Positions 1-8,314 of a DNA stretch of 64,000 nt are shown here, piece by piece. The notes beneath the pieces were generated by a model, which was not told the DNA's origin, did not search any database, and worked only from the letters and a program-made list of their open reading frames with translations. The number at the start of each line of letters is the position of its first letter. Positions within the stretch are counted from its first letter, which is position 1. The DNA comes from Bacteroidales bacterium (GTDB lineage Bacteria; Bacteroidota; Bacteroidia; Bacteroidales; Lentimicrobiaceae): NCBI GenBank assembly GCA_016705005.1, contig JADIZB010000001.1:1-64000 (forward strand), given 5' to 3'. The position numbers and the translations under genes were made by a program.

Positions 1-3000
1 CAATACCACCAACCTCAGTTGAAGTCTTATAACTTGAGGCAATTTCATCCCAAACCTGAATCTCTACATCAATATTGGTCTTAGTCCATGTACCCAGATC
101 ATAGTCAATAGCACTGGCAAAAGGATTACCAACAAGATGCCATCCAGGATATGCACTTGCAATTCCTGAATTTGACAGACTACTTAGGGTTACATCACTG
201 CTGTTCAATGTTCCTGTAAAGAGTCTTATCCCGGACTGCTCATAGGCTACAAGATAGCCTTTACCCGTCAAAAATGATGTAATATTATTGGCCGGAACTT
301 TCTGATTCAGCCAGTATTCATTGACTTTTGTTTCATCAAAGATATACATATCATAATCGTTGCCGGTTCCCGAAGGTGTCCAGTCACCGCTGATGCTCTG
401 AGCTGCAACAGGCGAAGATAACAGGTGCCATCCGTCGGTACCTGTTGTCCATTCTGCAGCTGCAATATAGCGCTCAACATTGGCTGATACGCCGGCAGTG
501 TTGTGGATCAGGGAGCCGGTACCGGTGGCAGTTGATTTAATATTGAGCGAGCCACTGTTGCTCAAAGTACCAGCAACCGTTAATGCGCCTGTAGAAGCAA
601 TCTCAACAACAGCAGATGCCGCTATGTTCATATCCATACATACAGCGGTTGCGCTGATTACAGGATCATTGGTAACATCAGGGATTATTGCATTGCTTAC
701 AATATCAGGAATATAATTTGGAATCCAGTTGGTTGATATAGTCCAATCTGTGTTTGTAGTACCTGTCCAGGAAATGTCAGCATAATCGTTAGCTGCCCCT
801 GGTGTAGGTAAGGTCTGATCGTAAGTGCTGGTATTCCTTGCGCCGCCAGATCCGTTAGGCAACCGCTGACTGGAATGTAAGTCTCCTTTTAATCTGCCAC
901 TTTCGCTAACCTGTGGCTCACCTGAATTGAGTAAAACAAGCAATCCGGCATCGTCACCATCATTGGTATCATATACCAGGGCATCAACCAGATTAGTTGA
1001 AGTAATAGGAGTATTATTTGGGAAATTACTGGCATTATCGGTGTAGAGTGCTACACCATCTGCTCCATTTTGCAGAAAATTGCCAGCAAAAACAATGCTT
1101 ACACCTGGAACGCCAGTATTCCCGATTACAAAATAATCATTGGCATCGGTTGAAAAACCATCAAGATCGTAAGCAGCATATGAAAGGTCATTGGAGCCGT
1201 TGAATAATACAACCACATAACCATCAAGAGGAGTATTTCCAGCACCTCCATCGTATAGTTCAATAAATTCAGCAGCATCTGTGCCTGGTGTATCAGAATC
1301 TACTTCGTTGATTATTATTGACGGGGCTTCTGGTGTTGTTGCATCATCCTCCGGCACACTCCCATCTGTCTTGTAATTCACCCCGTCACCAACACCATTG
1401 TAAGGATAAATTTTAAAATAGTAAGTTGTGTTGGCAGTTAATCCGGTAAATTGATATGTTCCGACGCCGGTTCCTACATTCCGAACAAGGGATGCATTTG
1501 TAACTGCAGTGCCATCTGCCGGGGCAGTAATGTTTCCGTAACCCACATCGCTGCCTTTGATCAGGTAGGATGCTGCATCCGAATCAGTCCATGAAACGGT
1601 TAAAATAGAACTTGAATTGGCTGTTGCAGAAAAAACAGTTGCATGGTTAGCGGGTTCATTGGCAGGCTGATTTTGTGTTATTTTATTTTGCGAAAGGTAA
1701 AAATCATTGCCCGACCAGGAAAAGGACTCATTCTGGCTGGCATCTATCCAGATTTCGTCGGTAGTAGTAGTGAATGTTGCATTTGCACTGAAGTTTTCAA
1801 AAGCTTTCTGATACTTTGTAGTTCCGTCCTGTGAAAACCTTGACTGATATTCAATAGAGGCTGAAGCATCTGCAACCACAACGGTTACAGACCACCAACC
1901 CGGTACAACATCATAGGTCATTGCAGGTGGTGTTGCCCATCCATTGTAAGGTCCCCATATCTGAGGGTTGTGCGGGTTATTGTTCATCCATGAAGGGCCG
2001 CGGAAATAAAACGTTATTGTTGGGGGTGCACTCACCGTGCCACTCACCGCCACATTTTGGGATGTAGCACCGATAGTTGAACAAACCACATTGCCGGATG
2101 GCGAACCAACGCTAGCACCTGCAGCAATCCTTACCTGTATGGTTTTTTCAGTTACTGTGCCCGATGATGGTGTAAATGAAACCGAAGAACCATAAGAACC
2201 ACTTTCGTTTTCCCGGACTTCATAATTGGTTGGTGCCGTTACAATCAAATTTGCTGTAAGGTTAGTGCCGCTGATGGTAAATGTCTGGGCAGTTGAAGCA
2301 GTGCCGGCAACGGTTGAAAAGCCTGATAAGGAAGTTGGAACTGGTGCAGCTATGATTGGTGCAGGTGCCGCAGTTGCCTGACTGTTTGGGTTATTGGTAG
2401 CAGCAGAAGTAAGATATTTTGTTGTTGCACCGCTTCCATTGTATTCATAAGCCCGGAACCAGTAAGTAGTAGAAGCACTTAGCCCGGTTACAGCCACTGA
2501 ATTGCCACTGTTGTTATAAACTACCTGTTCACCACTGCCACTATAAATTGTATTTGCTGTAGGGTCAGTTCCATCGGCAGGTGCGTTAAAACTATTGCTG
2601 GTATTCATAATTACAACTCGTTTTGCGCCATCACCGTTTGTCCAGTTTGCGGTCATTCCATTCTGGCCAATGCCACTGAAAGTGATGTTGGATGCCTGGA
2701 TGGTAGGGGCTATAACTCCACCAACAGCTTCGACAGTTCCACCAATTGCTAAACCATTTACACCCGAACTAGGTGAATTAAATCCCCAACCTCCTGTTGT
2801 GGTTCGACCACTCGCATAATAGCGTATTGTGATTGTTGTTCCTGCAGTGACATTTTGCAAATCAGAAATCCCTGTTAAATCAATTTGTGCTAAAGTACCT
2901 GGTGTTCCTATTATTGCCTGTGGTGAACCAATAAGTGTAAATGTTGATCCATCTAAACTATAGGCAAATTGAGTAGAAACACCCGGTGAAACACAGAAAC

Positions 3001-3355
3001 TTGCGGTTCCAGCAAATCTTGCATCGATTGTTGAAAGCGATGCTTTATAACCGGTGGCAGCAGTTATAGTTATCTGAAAATAGTCTGTATTTGTTGTTGA
3101 AATACCATTATTCGAAAATCCTATAGTTCTAAAAGAGTTTGATGCTGTTGAGGCTGCTGCGCCAGACCCTCGTGTGATCAAATTCGAAGAACTTAAATTT
3201 GCATTAAAGACATCTGCTGCGGATGTAGCAGGGCTGTATTCTCCAAAAAAATCCCATGCTGCAATCTGCCCCCACCCCAAACCAGGCATAAGCAACAGGG
3301 TAACCAGTGCCAGAAGGGCACCTGAATTTCTGATTGAGCGTAATTTTGTTTTCAT
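1..3355 (-). CDS. Secreted multidomain protein with lamin-tail domain (3' end outside window)
   Basis: An open frame runs without a stop from the ATG at 3355 to the window edge, so the C-terminus (probably with a T9SS sorting domain) is missing. The N-terminus MKTKLRSIRNSGALLALVT followed by a hydrophobic stretch ending GLGWGQ is a signal peptide. After it come a beta-rich domain, a fibronectin-III-like domain, an Ig-like 'SLSGF...QTFTISGT' domain also found in the second endonuclease downstream, and another fibronectin-III-like domain ending in KTDGSVP...ATTP. Then comes a lamin-tail domain (about 1320-850, beginning IIINEVDSDTPGTDAAEFIE) and a 'WTG-NTDW-NW ... VERYIAAAEW ... DGWHLLSSPVAAQ' module shared with three other secreted proteins here. 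I spot-checked the frame at four places and found no break. Probably a cell-surface or secreted adhesin or structural protein; no catalytic motif was recognised. Confidence 0.85.
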   Translation of the reverse strand, partial: MKTKLRSIRNSGALLALVTLLLMPGLGWGQIAAWDFFGEYSPATSAADVFNANLSSSNLITRGSGAAASTASNSFRTIGFSNNGISTTNTDYFQITITAATGYKASLSTIDARFAGTASFCVSPGVSTQFAYSLDGSTFTLIGSPQAIIGTPGTLAQIDLTGISDLQNVTAGTTITIRYYASGRTTTGGWGFNSPSSGVNGLAIGGTVEAVGGVIAPTIQASNITFSGIGQNGMTANWTNGDGAKRVVIMNTSNSFNAPADGTDPTANTIYSGSGEQVVYNNSGNSVAVTGLSASTTYWFRAYEYNGSGATTKYLTSAATNNPNSQATAAPAPIIAAPVPTSLSGFSTVAGTASTAQTFTISGTNLTANLIVTAPTNYEVRENESGSYGSSVSFTPSSGTVTEKTIQVRIAAGASVGSPSGNVVCSTIGATSQNVAVSGTVSAPPTITFYFRGPSWMNNNPHNPQIWGPYNGWATPPAMTYDVVPGWWSVTVVVADASASIEYQSRFSQDGTTKYQKAFENFSANATFTTTTDEIWIDASQNESFSWSGNDFYLSQNKITQNQPANEPANHATVFSATANSSSILTVSWTDSDAASYLIKGSDVGYGNITAPADGTAVTNASLVRNVGTGVGTYQFTGLTANTTYYFKIYPYNGVGDGVNYKTDGSVPEDDATTPEAPSIIINEVDSDTPGTDAAEFIELYDGGAGNTPLDGYVVVLFNGSNDLSYAAYDLDGFSTDANDYFVIGNTGVPGVSIVFAGNFLQNGADGVALYTDNASNFPNNTPITSTNLVDALVYDTNDGDDAGLLVLLNSGEPQVSESGRLKGDLHSSQRLPNGSGGARNTSTYDQTLPTPGAANDYADISWTGTTNTDWTISTNWIPNYIPDIVSNAIIPDVTNDPVISATAVCMDMNIAASAVVEIASTGALTVAGTLSNSGSLNIKSTATGTGSLIHNTAGVSANVERYIAAAEWTTGTDGWHLLSSPVAAQSISGDWTPSGTGNDYDMYIFDETKVNEYWLNQKVPANNITSFLTGKGYLVAYEQSGIRLFTGTLNSSDVTLSSLSNSGIASAYPGWHLVGNPFASAIDYDLGTWTKTNIDVEIQVWDEIASSYKTSTEVGGI

Positions 3356-4366
3356 ATTCTGAGTGTTGTTGTTTACGGGGTTGAGGGTAATATTTTGTAT
3401 TTTACTGTTTTACAAATGATTAATCAATTTTTCGAAAATTGTTTTACTATTTCTTTCAAATAATCTGAAAACACCACTGCCCCTGTGAGGGGCCGTATTC
3501 TTTTCATTAAGTAGGGTTGAGTTCCGGCAGGTTAAGCGATAAGATTACAGGTTGGAATTATCAACTTAAAAATTGTTAATAAGTCCAATTCCAGTAATTT
3601 ACCAGTTATTTATCAGCAATATCTCAAAAGGTAATCCCGAATTTGAGGTTCAAAGGTAAAGAAATTTTACTAAAAACAAGCACACATCCCTTATTAATTT
3701 ATTGTTAAATCCTGAAATGACCATCAAATAATGAAGAATGCTAAGGCTATATGCTTGTCATACTGTTCATTATAAATATCATCTAAGAACAACATTGTTA
3801 ATAACTTGACAAATCCAACAGGTAACTTCAACGTTCATCGTTGGGGTTGGACGATGGAGGTTAGAAGTTCGACGTTAGACGTTGGACGTTTGAGGTTAGA
3901 ACTATGAGGTTTGACCTATGAATTTGAAAATGTGAGAATTTGAAAATGTTTTGATGGGTTTTCAAACTTCAATGGTTGGGTTCCTGGTGATCAGAAGTAT
4001 ATTTCTTTTTCTGCGGCACTCTGCGAATTCTCAGCGTTCTCTGCGGTTAAAAGGCGTTGGACGTTTATGGGCGACTTAAGCGACTTCAGCGATGGTTCGA
4101 CTTGGTTCGACTAGCTCGCCACAAGACGCTCACCAACCATTTCGACAAGTTCACCACTAGCGAATCAACTTTAGTGAAAAAAAGAAAATCCGTGTAAATC
4201 CGCGATATCCGTGTCATCCGTGTTCTGATAAGATACGAGTTCAGCAAGGGAAGCGACCTGGTTCGACAAAAGCCTGGCAAAAGAAAAAGACCTATGTGAC
4301 CTATTGTGCCTGATGTGGTGAAAAATGTCAGGTAGCAGGAATTTAAGAGAAAAAAGAATCAAATGG
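3356..4366. repeat. Gene-free kilobase made of degenerate short-phrase repeats
   Basis: No convincing gene; the short ORFs here have no recognisable features. From about 3826 to 4340 the DNA is a patchwork of low-complexity phrases. One is a run of 'gacgttggacgtttgaggtt' variants (3828-3910). Another is 'tctgcggcactctgcgaatt' with 'agcgttctctgcggttaa' (about 4011-4050). A third is 'ggttcgactagctcgcc' with 'tcgacaagttcaccac' (4092-4160). A fourth repeats 'aatccgtgt/aatccgcga/atccgtgtc' (4188-4222). The last is 'gacctatgtgacctattgtg' (4289-4308). From memory, phrases of this kind recur between genes in many environmental bacterial genomes; their role is unknown. Confidence 0.6.
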
Positions 4367-5542
4367 CTATGGGGTTGTGGCCTGCATCAGCTGCGGCACG
4401 CTGCCATCGGTTTTGTATACACGTGCTGCACCTGAGCCGTTAAAGCTGAACAATTTAAAATAATAGGTCGTATTCGCATTCAGATTGGTAATCCATGCAT
4501 TCTGAACGCCATAAGCTACATTCTTGTCTGTTGAACTGTCAGGATATTCTGTTCCATCAACAGGATTGGGTATGGAGGCAAAGCCGGCTGTGCCTGAACG
4601 TATCAGATAACCCTCCGGCAAAATGGCTCCGGATGCATCGACCCATATGAGATGAATGTTGTGGGCTGAGAAGGATGCCGGGTAATTGGTTGGCTCCGGC
4701 AAAACAACCGGTAAAGCACCTGCCCAGACTATTTCAACGTATTCCGGGTGATCGATGAAAGGATTCCTGTTACCCTGAAGTGAATAAACAGCATTGTTGC
4801 GGTCAATCTCTTTCTGAGAAACGGGATCGGCATTGTGCCATTCAACCAGCATATTCAAAAACCATTCTTCATAACATGGGAAGGAGGTACTATCCATAAT
4901 TATATCGCCATAATTATTGAGAAGGGTCCATCCTTCCATTTCATGTTCATACCTGGTTGCAAGATAAAAGTAATTACGGGCAATATCTCCTTTAAAACTG
5001 TCAAGAGGCTCAAAAGCAGTTCCTGTATAACCTTCTATGGCACAAGGCCCCAGTTTTGACCCATTTTGTGAAGTCCAGGTCGGATTGGTCACTTCTCCAA
5101 AAGGATAATTGCTTCGACGGGTATTAACATAACTATCGGTCGGATAGAGATGAAACAAGTCAGAATACACAGTATCTGACGATGAAGACCCGAAATAACT
5201 TTGTGGGAAGGTGTGCTCCCTGTTATAGCAACTTCCTTCAAATCCGGGGGTTGTCGAACATTGGTTAGTGCCGAAATCAAATTCATAAGGCGGGGTCCCA
5301 TCGGGAATGTCACTGTAAACATCCCAGACTTTACCCGATGATTTATCATCCGTTGTATAAAAAGCTGTCCATAAACCTGTGTATGAAATCACGTGATGGT
5401 TCCTGATGATCCTGTGCAGGGCTGTTTTGAGCTCTGAACCGCTCAAACCTGCAGCATTATCGTAGTAACCGGCTGGCTGAGCAAAGATGGATGAAATGGC
5501 AGACAGCCAGAACAATATGGAAAGAGTGCTACGTATTTTCAT
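4367..5542 (-). CDS. Secreted endonuclease I family nuclease with C-terminal Fn3-like domain
   Basis: A 391-aa protein with a signal peptide (hydrophobic residues 7-21, ending IFAQ). Residues about 25-270 match the endonuclease I (EndA/BsnI) family: AGYYDNAAG start, the active-site region CYNREHTFPQS with the catalytic His, 'HLYPTD.YVN..RSNYPFGEV', and 'KGDIARNYFYLATRYE'. The family degrades DNA, RNA or both outside the cytoplasm and uses Mg2+. Residues about 290-391 form a fibronectin-III-like domain ending in PQLMQATTP. No T9SS sorting domain follows, so it may be periplasmic or exported differently. It is a tandem paralogue of the next gene upstream (5750-7246), with which it shares the nuclease core and the C-terminal domain. 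A TAATTTTG element lies about 65 nt upstream of the ATG. Confidence 0.92.
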   Translation of the reverse strand: MKIRSTLSILFWLSAISSIFAQPAGYYDNAAGLSGSELKTALHRIIRNHHVISYTGLWTAFYTTDDKSSGKVWDVYSDIPDGTPPYEFDFGTNQCSTTPGFEGSCYNREHTFPQSYFGSSSSDTVYSDLFHLYPTDSYVNTRRSNYPFGEVTNPTWTSQNGSKLGPCAIEGYTGTAFEPLDSFKGDIARNYFYLATRYEHEMEGWTLLNNYGDIIMDSTSFPCYEEWFLNMLVEWHNADPVSQKEIDRNNAVYSLQGNRNPFIDHPEYVEIVWAGALPVVLPEPTNYPASFSAHNIHLIWVDASGAILPEGYLIRSGTAGFASIPNPVDGTEYPDSSTDKNVAYGVQNAWITNLNANTTYYFKLFSFNGSGAARVYKTDGSVPQLMQATTP

Positions 5543-5607
5543 AGCTGAATGACTTATTTAAGATGTCGTTGATCCCCTATTCATTCGTTCCCGGCGAAAT
5601 GGGGATA

Positions 5608-5615
5608 CAAAATTA
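5608..5615 (-). promoter_or_regulatory. Possible Bacteroidota -7 promoter element (TAATTTTG)
   Basis: The minus strand reads TAATTTTG, matching the Bacteroidota TAnnTTTG -7 consensus, about 65 nt before the first endonuclease gene. No good -33 TTTG was found at the usual distance, so this is weak evidence. Confidence 0.3.
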
Positions 5616-5749
5616 GTTATTTATTTTCAGTGAACGAGAAATTCCGGTTTTACAAATTGTACCGATCTTTTTCATGATCAATCATAAACCGGTTTAAAAA
5701 AATCTGTTGACTACTGACAACTTCTGACCTTTCGGAGAATTAAATTCGC

Positions 5750-7246
5750 CTAAGGTGTTGTAGCCTGCATCAACTGAGGGATAACTCCGTCGGTCTTATA
5801 GACCCTTGCAGCGCCCGCGCCTGTGTAACTAAAAAGTTTAAAATAATACACAGTGCCGGCTGACAGGTTGTTAAACCAGACATTCTGAACTCCGAAAGCA
5901 ACATTCTTATCTGAGAGGCCATCAGGGTAAAAGGTTCCGTCGACCGGATCGCTGATTGCCGCATAGCTCACCGGGCTCGACCGGACAAGATATCCATCGG
6001 GTAAAATTGTACCGGTAGCATCTGTCCAGGTAAGATGGATATTGTGGGCTGAAAATGATGACGGATAGTTAGAAGGTTCCGGCAAAACCTGGACCGTTAC
6101 GGTTCCGTTGCAGGTAACGCTGGCAGTGGTAGCACCTCCGCCTGAACAGGCAATCAGGTTGTTGCTGTATGAACCCAATGCCAGTCCTGATTTCAGCCTG
6201 ACATAGATTGTAGTATTGGCAAGATTTGATGAACTGTAATTTACGGTAGCAGTGTTGCCGAAAGTAGTATTGTTAGCAGAAACCTCGAAATTTAAGGTAC
6301 CGGTTATGGTAATGGTTCCGCTTGCCGGTGTAAGGGAAGTGCCGCTGATTGTAAATGTCTGGGAAGCTGAAGGACCATTACCCAGAGCGTAGGTAAATCC
6401 GGACAATGAAGTAGGGTTAACTGTCAACGAAGCTGAGGCCCCGACATTCCATATTGAAGTTACATATTCCGGATGGTCAATGAAGGGGTTTCTGTTTCCC
6501 TGTAAGGTATAGGCAGCATTGTTCCGGTCGATTTCCTTCTGTGACACCGGATCGGAAGTATGCCAATCAGCCAGCATATTGAGAAACCATGTTTCAAAGG
6601 CGGGGTGGGTTGTACCGTCGAGTATATCGGAAACAGTGGCATTTGAAGACCAGGCAACAACTTTATTCTCATAGCGGGTGACCATATAAAAATAGTTCCG
6701 GGCAAAATCACCTTTATATTCATCAATAGGTTCAAATACTGTTCCTGAGAAACCGGCAGTAATGCAGTTGCCAAGTTTGCTCCCGTTCAGCGAAGTCCAG
6801 GTTGCAGAACCTACCTCTCCATAAATGTAGTTGCTGCGGCGATTGTTAACATATCCGTCAGTAGGTACAAGTTGAAAAAGATCGGTGTACATGGGGGCGG
6901 CATCACTAAACCAACTCGAAGGCCAGGAATGTTCCCTGTTATAGCAATCACCTTCGGTTGAGTAACTTCCGCACTGATCAGAACCAAAGGTAAACTCATA
7001 AGGTGGCGTGCCACCCGGAACATCAGAGTACATATCCCACACCTTACCATTGACTTTATCATCTGTAGTCTGAAATGCGGTCCATAAACCATCATAACTC
7101 AACGGATCATGTCCGGTAGAAATAATGTTGTAAAGCTGTGTTTTAAGTGTTTCCCCTGTCCCGGTTGCATTATTATAATAACCGCTTGGCTGTGAAAAGG
7201 CAATAGCAGAAAGAAATAAAAAAAATGAAGTAATCGGAGTGCGCAT
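5750..7246 (-). CDS. Secreted endonuclease I family nuclease with inserted Ig-like domain
   Basis: A 498-aa paralogue of the downstream nuclease. It has a signal peptide (MRTPITSFFLFLSAIAFSQ), then the endonuclease I core to about residue 270 with CYNREHSWPSSW (catalytic His), 'PTDGYVNNRRSNYIYGEV', and 'KGDFARNYFYMVTRYE'. Unlike its neighbour it carries an extra Ig-like domain (about 275-385, SLSGFTYALGNGPSASQTFT). It then has the same fibronectin-III-like end (YKTDGVIPQLMQATTP), stopping at exactly the same point as the paralogue. Likely an extracellular or periplasmic nuclease for nucleic-acid scavenging or biofilm DNA. The gap to the next gene is about 200 bp, so the two may be separately expressed. 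Confidence 0.92.
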   Translation of the reverse strand: MRTPITSFFLFLSAIAFSQPSGYYNNATGTGETLKTQLYNIISTGHDPLSYDGLWTAFQTTDDKVNGKVWDMYSDVPGGTPPYEFTFGSDQCGSYSTEGDCYNREHSWPSSWFSDAAPMYTDLFQLVPTDGYVNNRRSNYIYGEVGSATWTSLNGSKLGNCITAGFSGTVFEPIDEYKGDFARNYFYMVTRYENKVVAWSSNATVSDILDGTTHPAFETWFLNMLADWHTSDPVSQKEIDRNNAAYTLQGNRNPFIDHPEYVTSIWNVGASASLTVNPTSLSGFTYALGNGPSASQTFTISGTSLTPASGTITITGTLNFEVSANNTTFGNTATVNYSSSNLANTTIYVRLKSGLALGSYSNNLIACSGGGATTASVTCNGTVTVQVLPEPSNYPSSFSAHNIHLTWTDATGTILPDGYLVRSSPVSYAAISDPVDGTFYPDGLSDKNVAFGVQNVWFNNLSAGTVYYFKLFSYTGAGAARVYKTDGVIPQLMQATTP

Positions 7247-7408
7247 CTATTTTTAATTTTAGCAGATATGAGTTAATGAACAAATTGAAGCCAGGTAACC
7301 GGTAAAAATGAATAAATATAAACATCAAATTGCCGGTATTCTATAGTAATCAGAACATGGATCAGCCGAAAAAAGAAATTTTACTTTGCATTGATCTTTA
7401 TACAAAAT

Positions 7409-7433
7409 AAAAAAAGTACCCAAAGGTAGGTAC
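7409..7433 (-). terminator. Probable rho-independent terminator after the acylphosphatase-like gene
   Basis: On the minus strand a short stem (GTACC ... GGTAC) is followed immediately by seven T. It lies about 27 nt downstream of the stop of the 7460-7816 gene and closes the unit that begins at 12319. Confidence 0.5.
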
Positions 7434-7459
7434 ATTCAAAAAAACCAGACTGACTATTT

Positions 7460-7816
7460 TTAAAACCCGAATATTCTTGCACCCAGGCTTTTCTTCTTTT
7501 TTGTTACAACAGGTTTTTGATCATCGGGACTATCAGAATTAACTGAAACGATATCAAAGCTATTGTAATTTTGCAAAGGTACAGACTGAACATCCACTTT
7601 TAGTACTTTGCAGTATGGGAGTCCTTTCGCGCACCAATTGGTAAATGTCTTTACAATCTCCTCCTCCCCTTCTGCGTGGATTGAAATATCTCCGAATTCG
7701 CCCTGATATGAAATTGTACCGACGATGCCCAGATCAATCCCTTTTTGCTGGGCATAGAAACGAAAACCAGATTTGTACAGGTTCCCGATTACAACAAGAT
7801 TTACTGCAGTCTTCAT
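7460..7816 (-). CDS. Acylphosphatase-like protein, copy 1 (catalytic Asn absent)
   Basis: A 118-aa cytoplasmic-looking protein with the acylphosphatase fold signature: an N-terminal beta strand, then KSGFRFYAQQKGIDLGIVG, which keeps the phosphate-binding Arg of the usual G-x-G-F-R motif, then IHAEGEEEIVKTFTNWCAKG. In true acylphosphatases the next motif is G-x-V-x-N with a catalytic Asn. Here it reads GTISYQG, so the Asn is replaced by Tyr, and the same holds for the paralogue at 38388-38738. The C-terminus adds a tail rich in Lys ending SLGARIFGF; the paralogue ends similarly (KIGFFGL). The gene follows a small membrane-protein gene by about 86 bp and ends at a terminator. Probably a ligand-binding or regulatory relative rather than a working acylphosphatase; the function is unknown. 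Confidence 0.75.
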   Translation of the reverse strand: MKTAVNLVVIGNLYKSGFRFYAQQKGIDLGIVGTISYQGEFGDISIHAEGEEEIVKTFTNWCAKGLPYCKVLKVDVQSVPLQNYNSFDIVSVNSDSPDDQKPVVTKKKKSLGARIFGF

Positions 7817-7902
7817 TAAGTTCCCGGCTTTAAGACTTTACAATAGAAAAATCCAATATAGAATAAATTGCCTGTTTCCCGACAGTGCAAATTATTTATC
7901 AT

Positions 7903-8250
7903 TCATTCGGCGTTGTTGATACCATCGAAGCGGGCATCAGCCAGCTTTTTTACGCCATAGAGCATGCAGAGTCCGAGTAGTAAGGCAATTCCACCACCGG
8001 CCGAGGCATTACCACCCTGAGGTGGCCCCGGGGCCTGATTTTCACCGGTCCCATGTCCTCCACCCGGAGGTGGGGGCGGTGGTGGACCATCCTGTGAAAA
8101 GCAATTGGTGTTCACACCGGAAAAGAGCACGCAAGATAGTATAAAAATCATTAAATGTTTCCGGGGCTTTATAAATATTTCCGACCTACGGAAATCAGCG
8201 TGGAAAAATTTTCTTAAAAATCTCATTTCGTTTGAATTAAATTTGAGCAC
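7903..8250 (-). CDS. Small exported protein with Pro-rich linker and GGG-helix C-terminus (copy A)
   Basis: Up to 115 aa. The hydrophobic signal sequence begins only near residue 30 (KPRKHLMIFILSCVLFSG), so the start may be an internal Met (8226 or 8151); the sequence does not decide. After the signal comes a Pro/Gly-rich stretch (GPPPPPPPGGG). The end is a short glycine motif plus one membrane helix and basic residues: SAGGGIALLLGLCMLYGVKK. This tripartite end recurs in four other small proteins in the window and resembles the PID-CTERM sorting signals known in Bacteroidota, which are short motif, helix and positive residues. The gene lies between a large T9SS protein (8315-12319) and an acylphosphatase-like gene, probably in the same unit. 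Confidence 0.7.
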   Translation of the reverse strand: MLKFNSNEMRFLRKFFHADFRRSEIFIKPRKHLMIFILSCVLFSGVNTNCFSQDGPPPPPPPGGGHGTGENQAPGPPQGGNASAGGGIALLLGLCMLYGVKKLADARFDGINNAE

Positions 8251-8314
8251 CTCGCTATCATTTTCTTAAAAAAATATCATATTCTGAAAAATTATTGGCA
8301 GATAAAACCGATTA

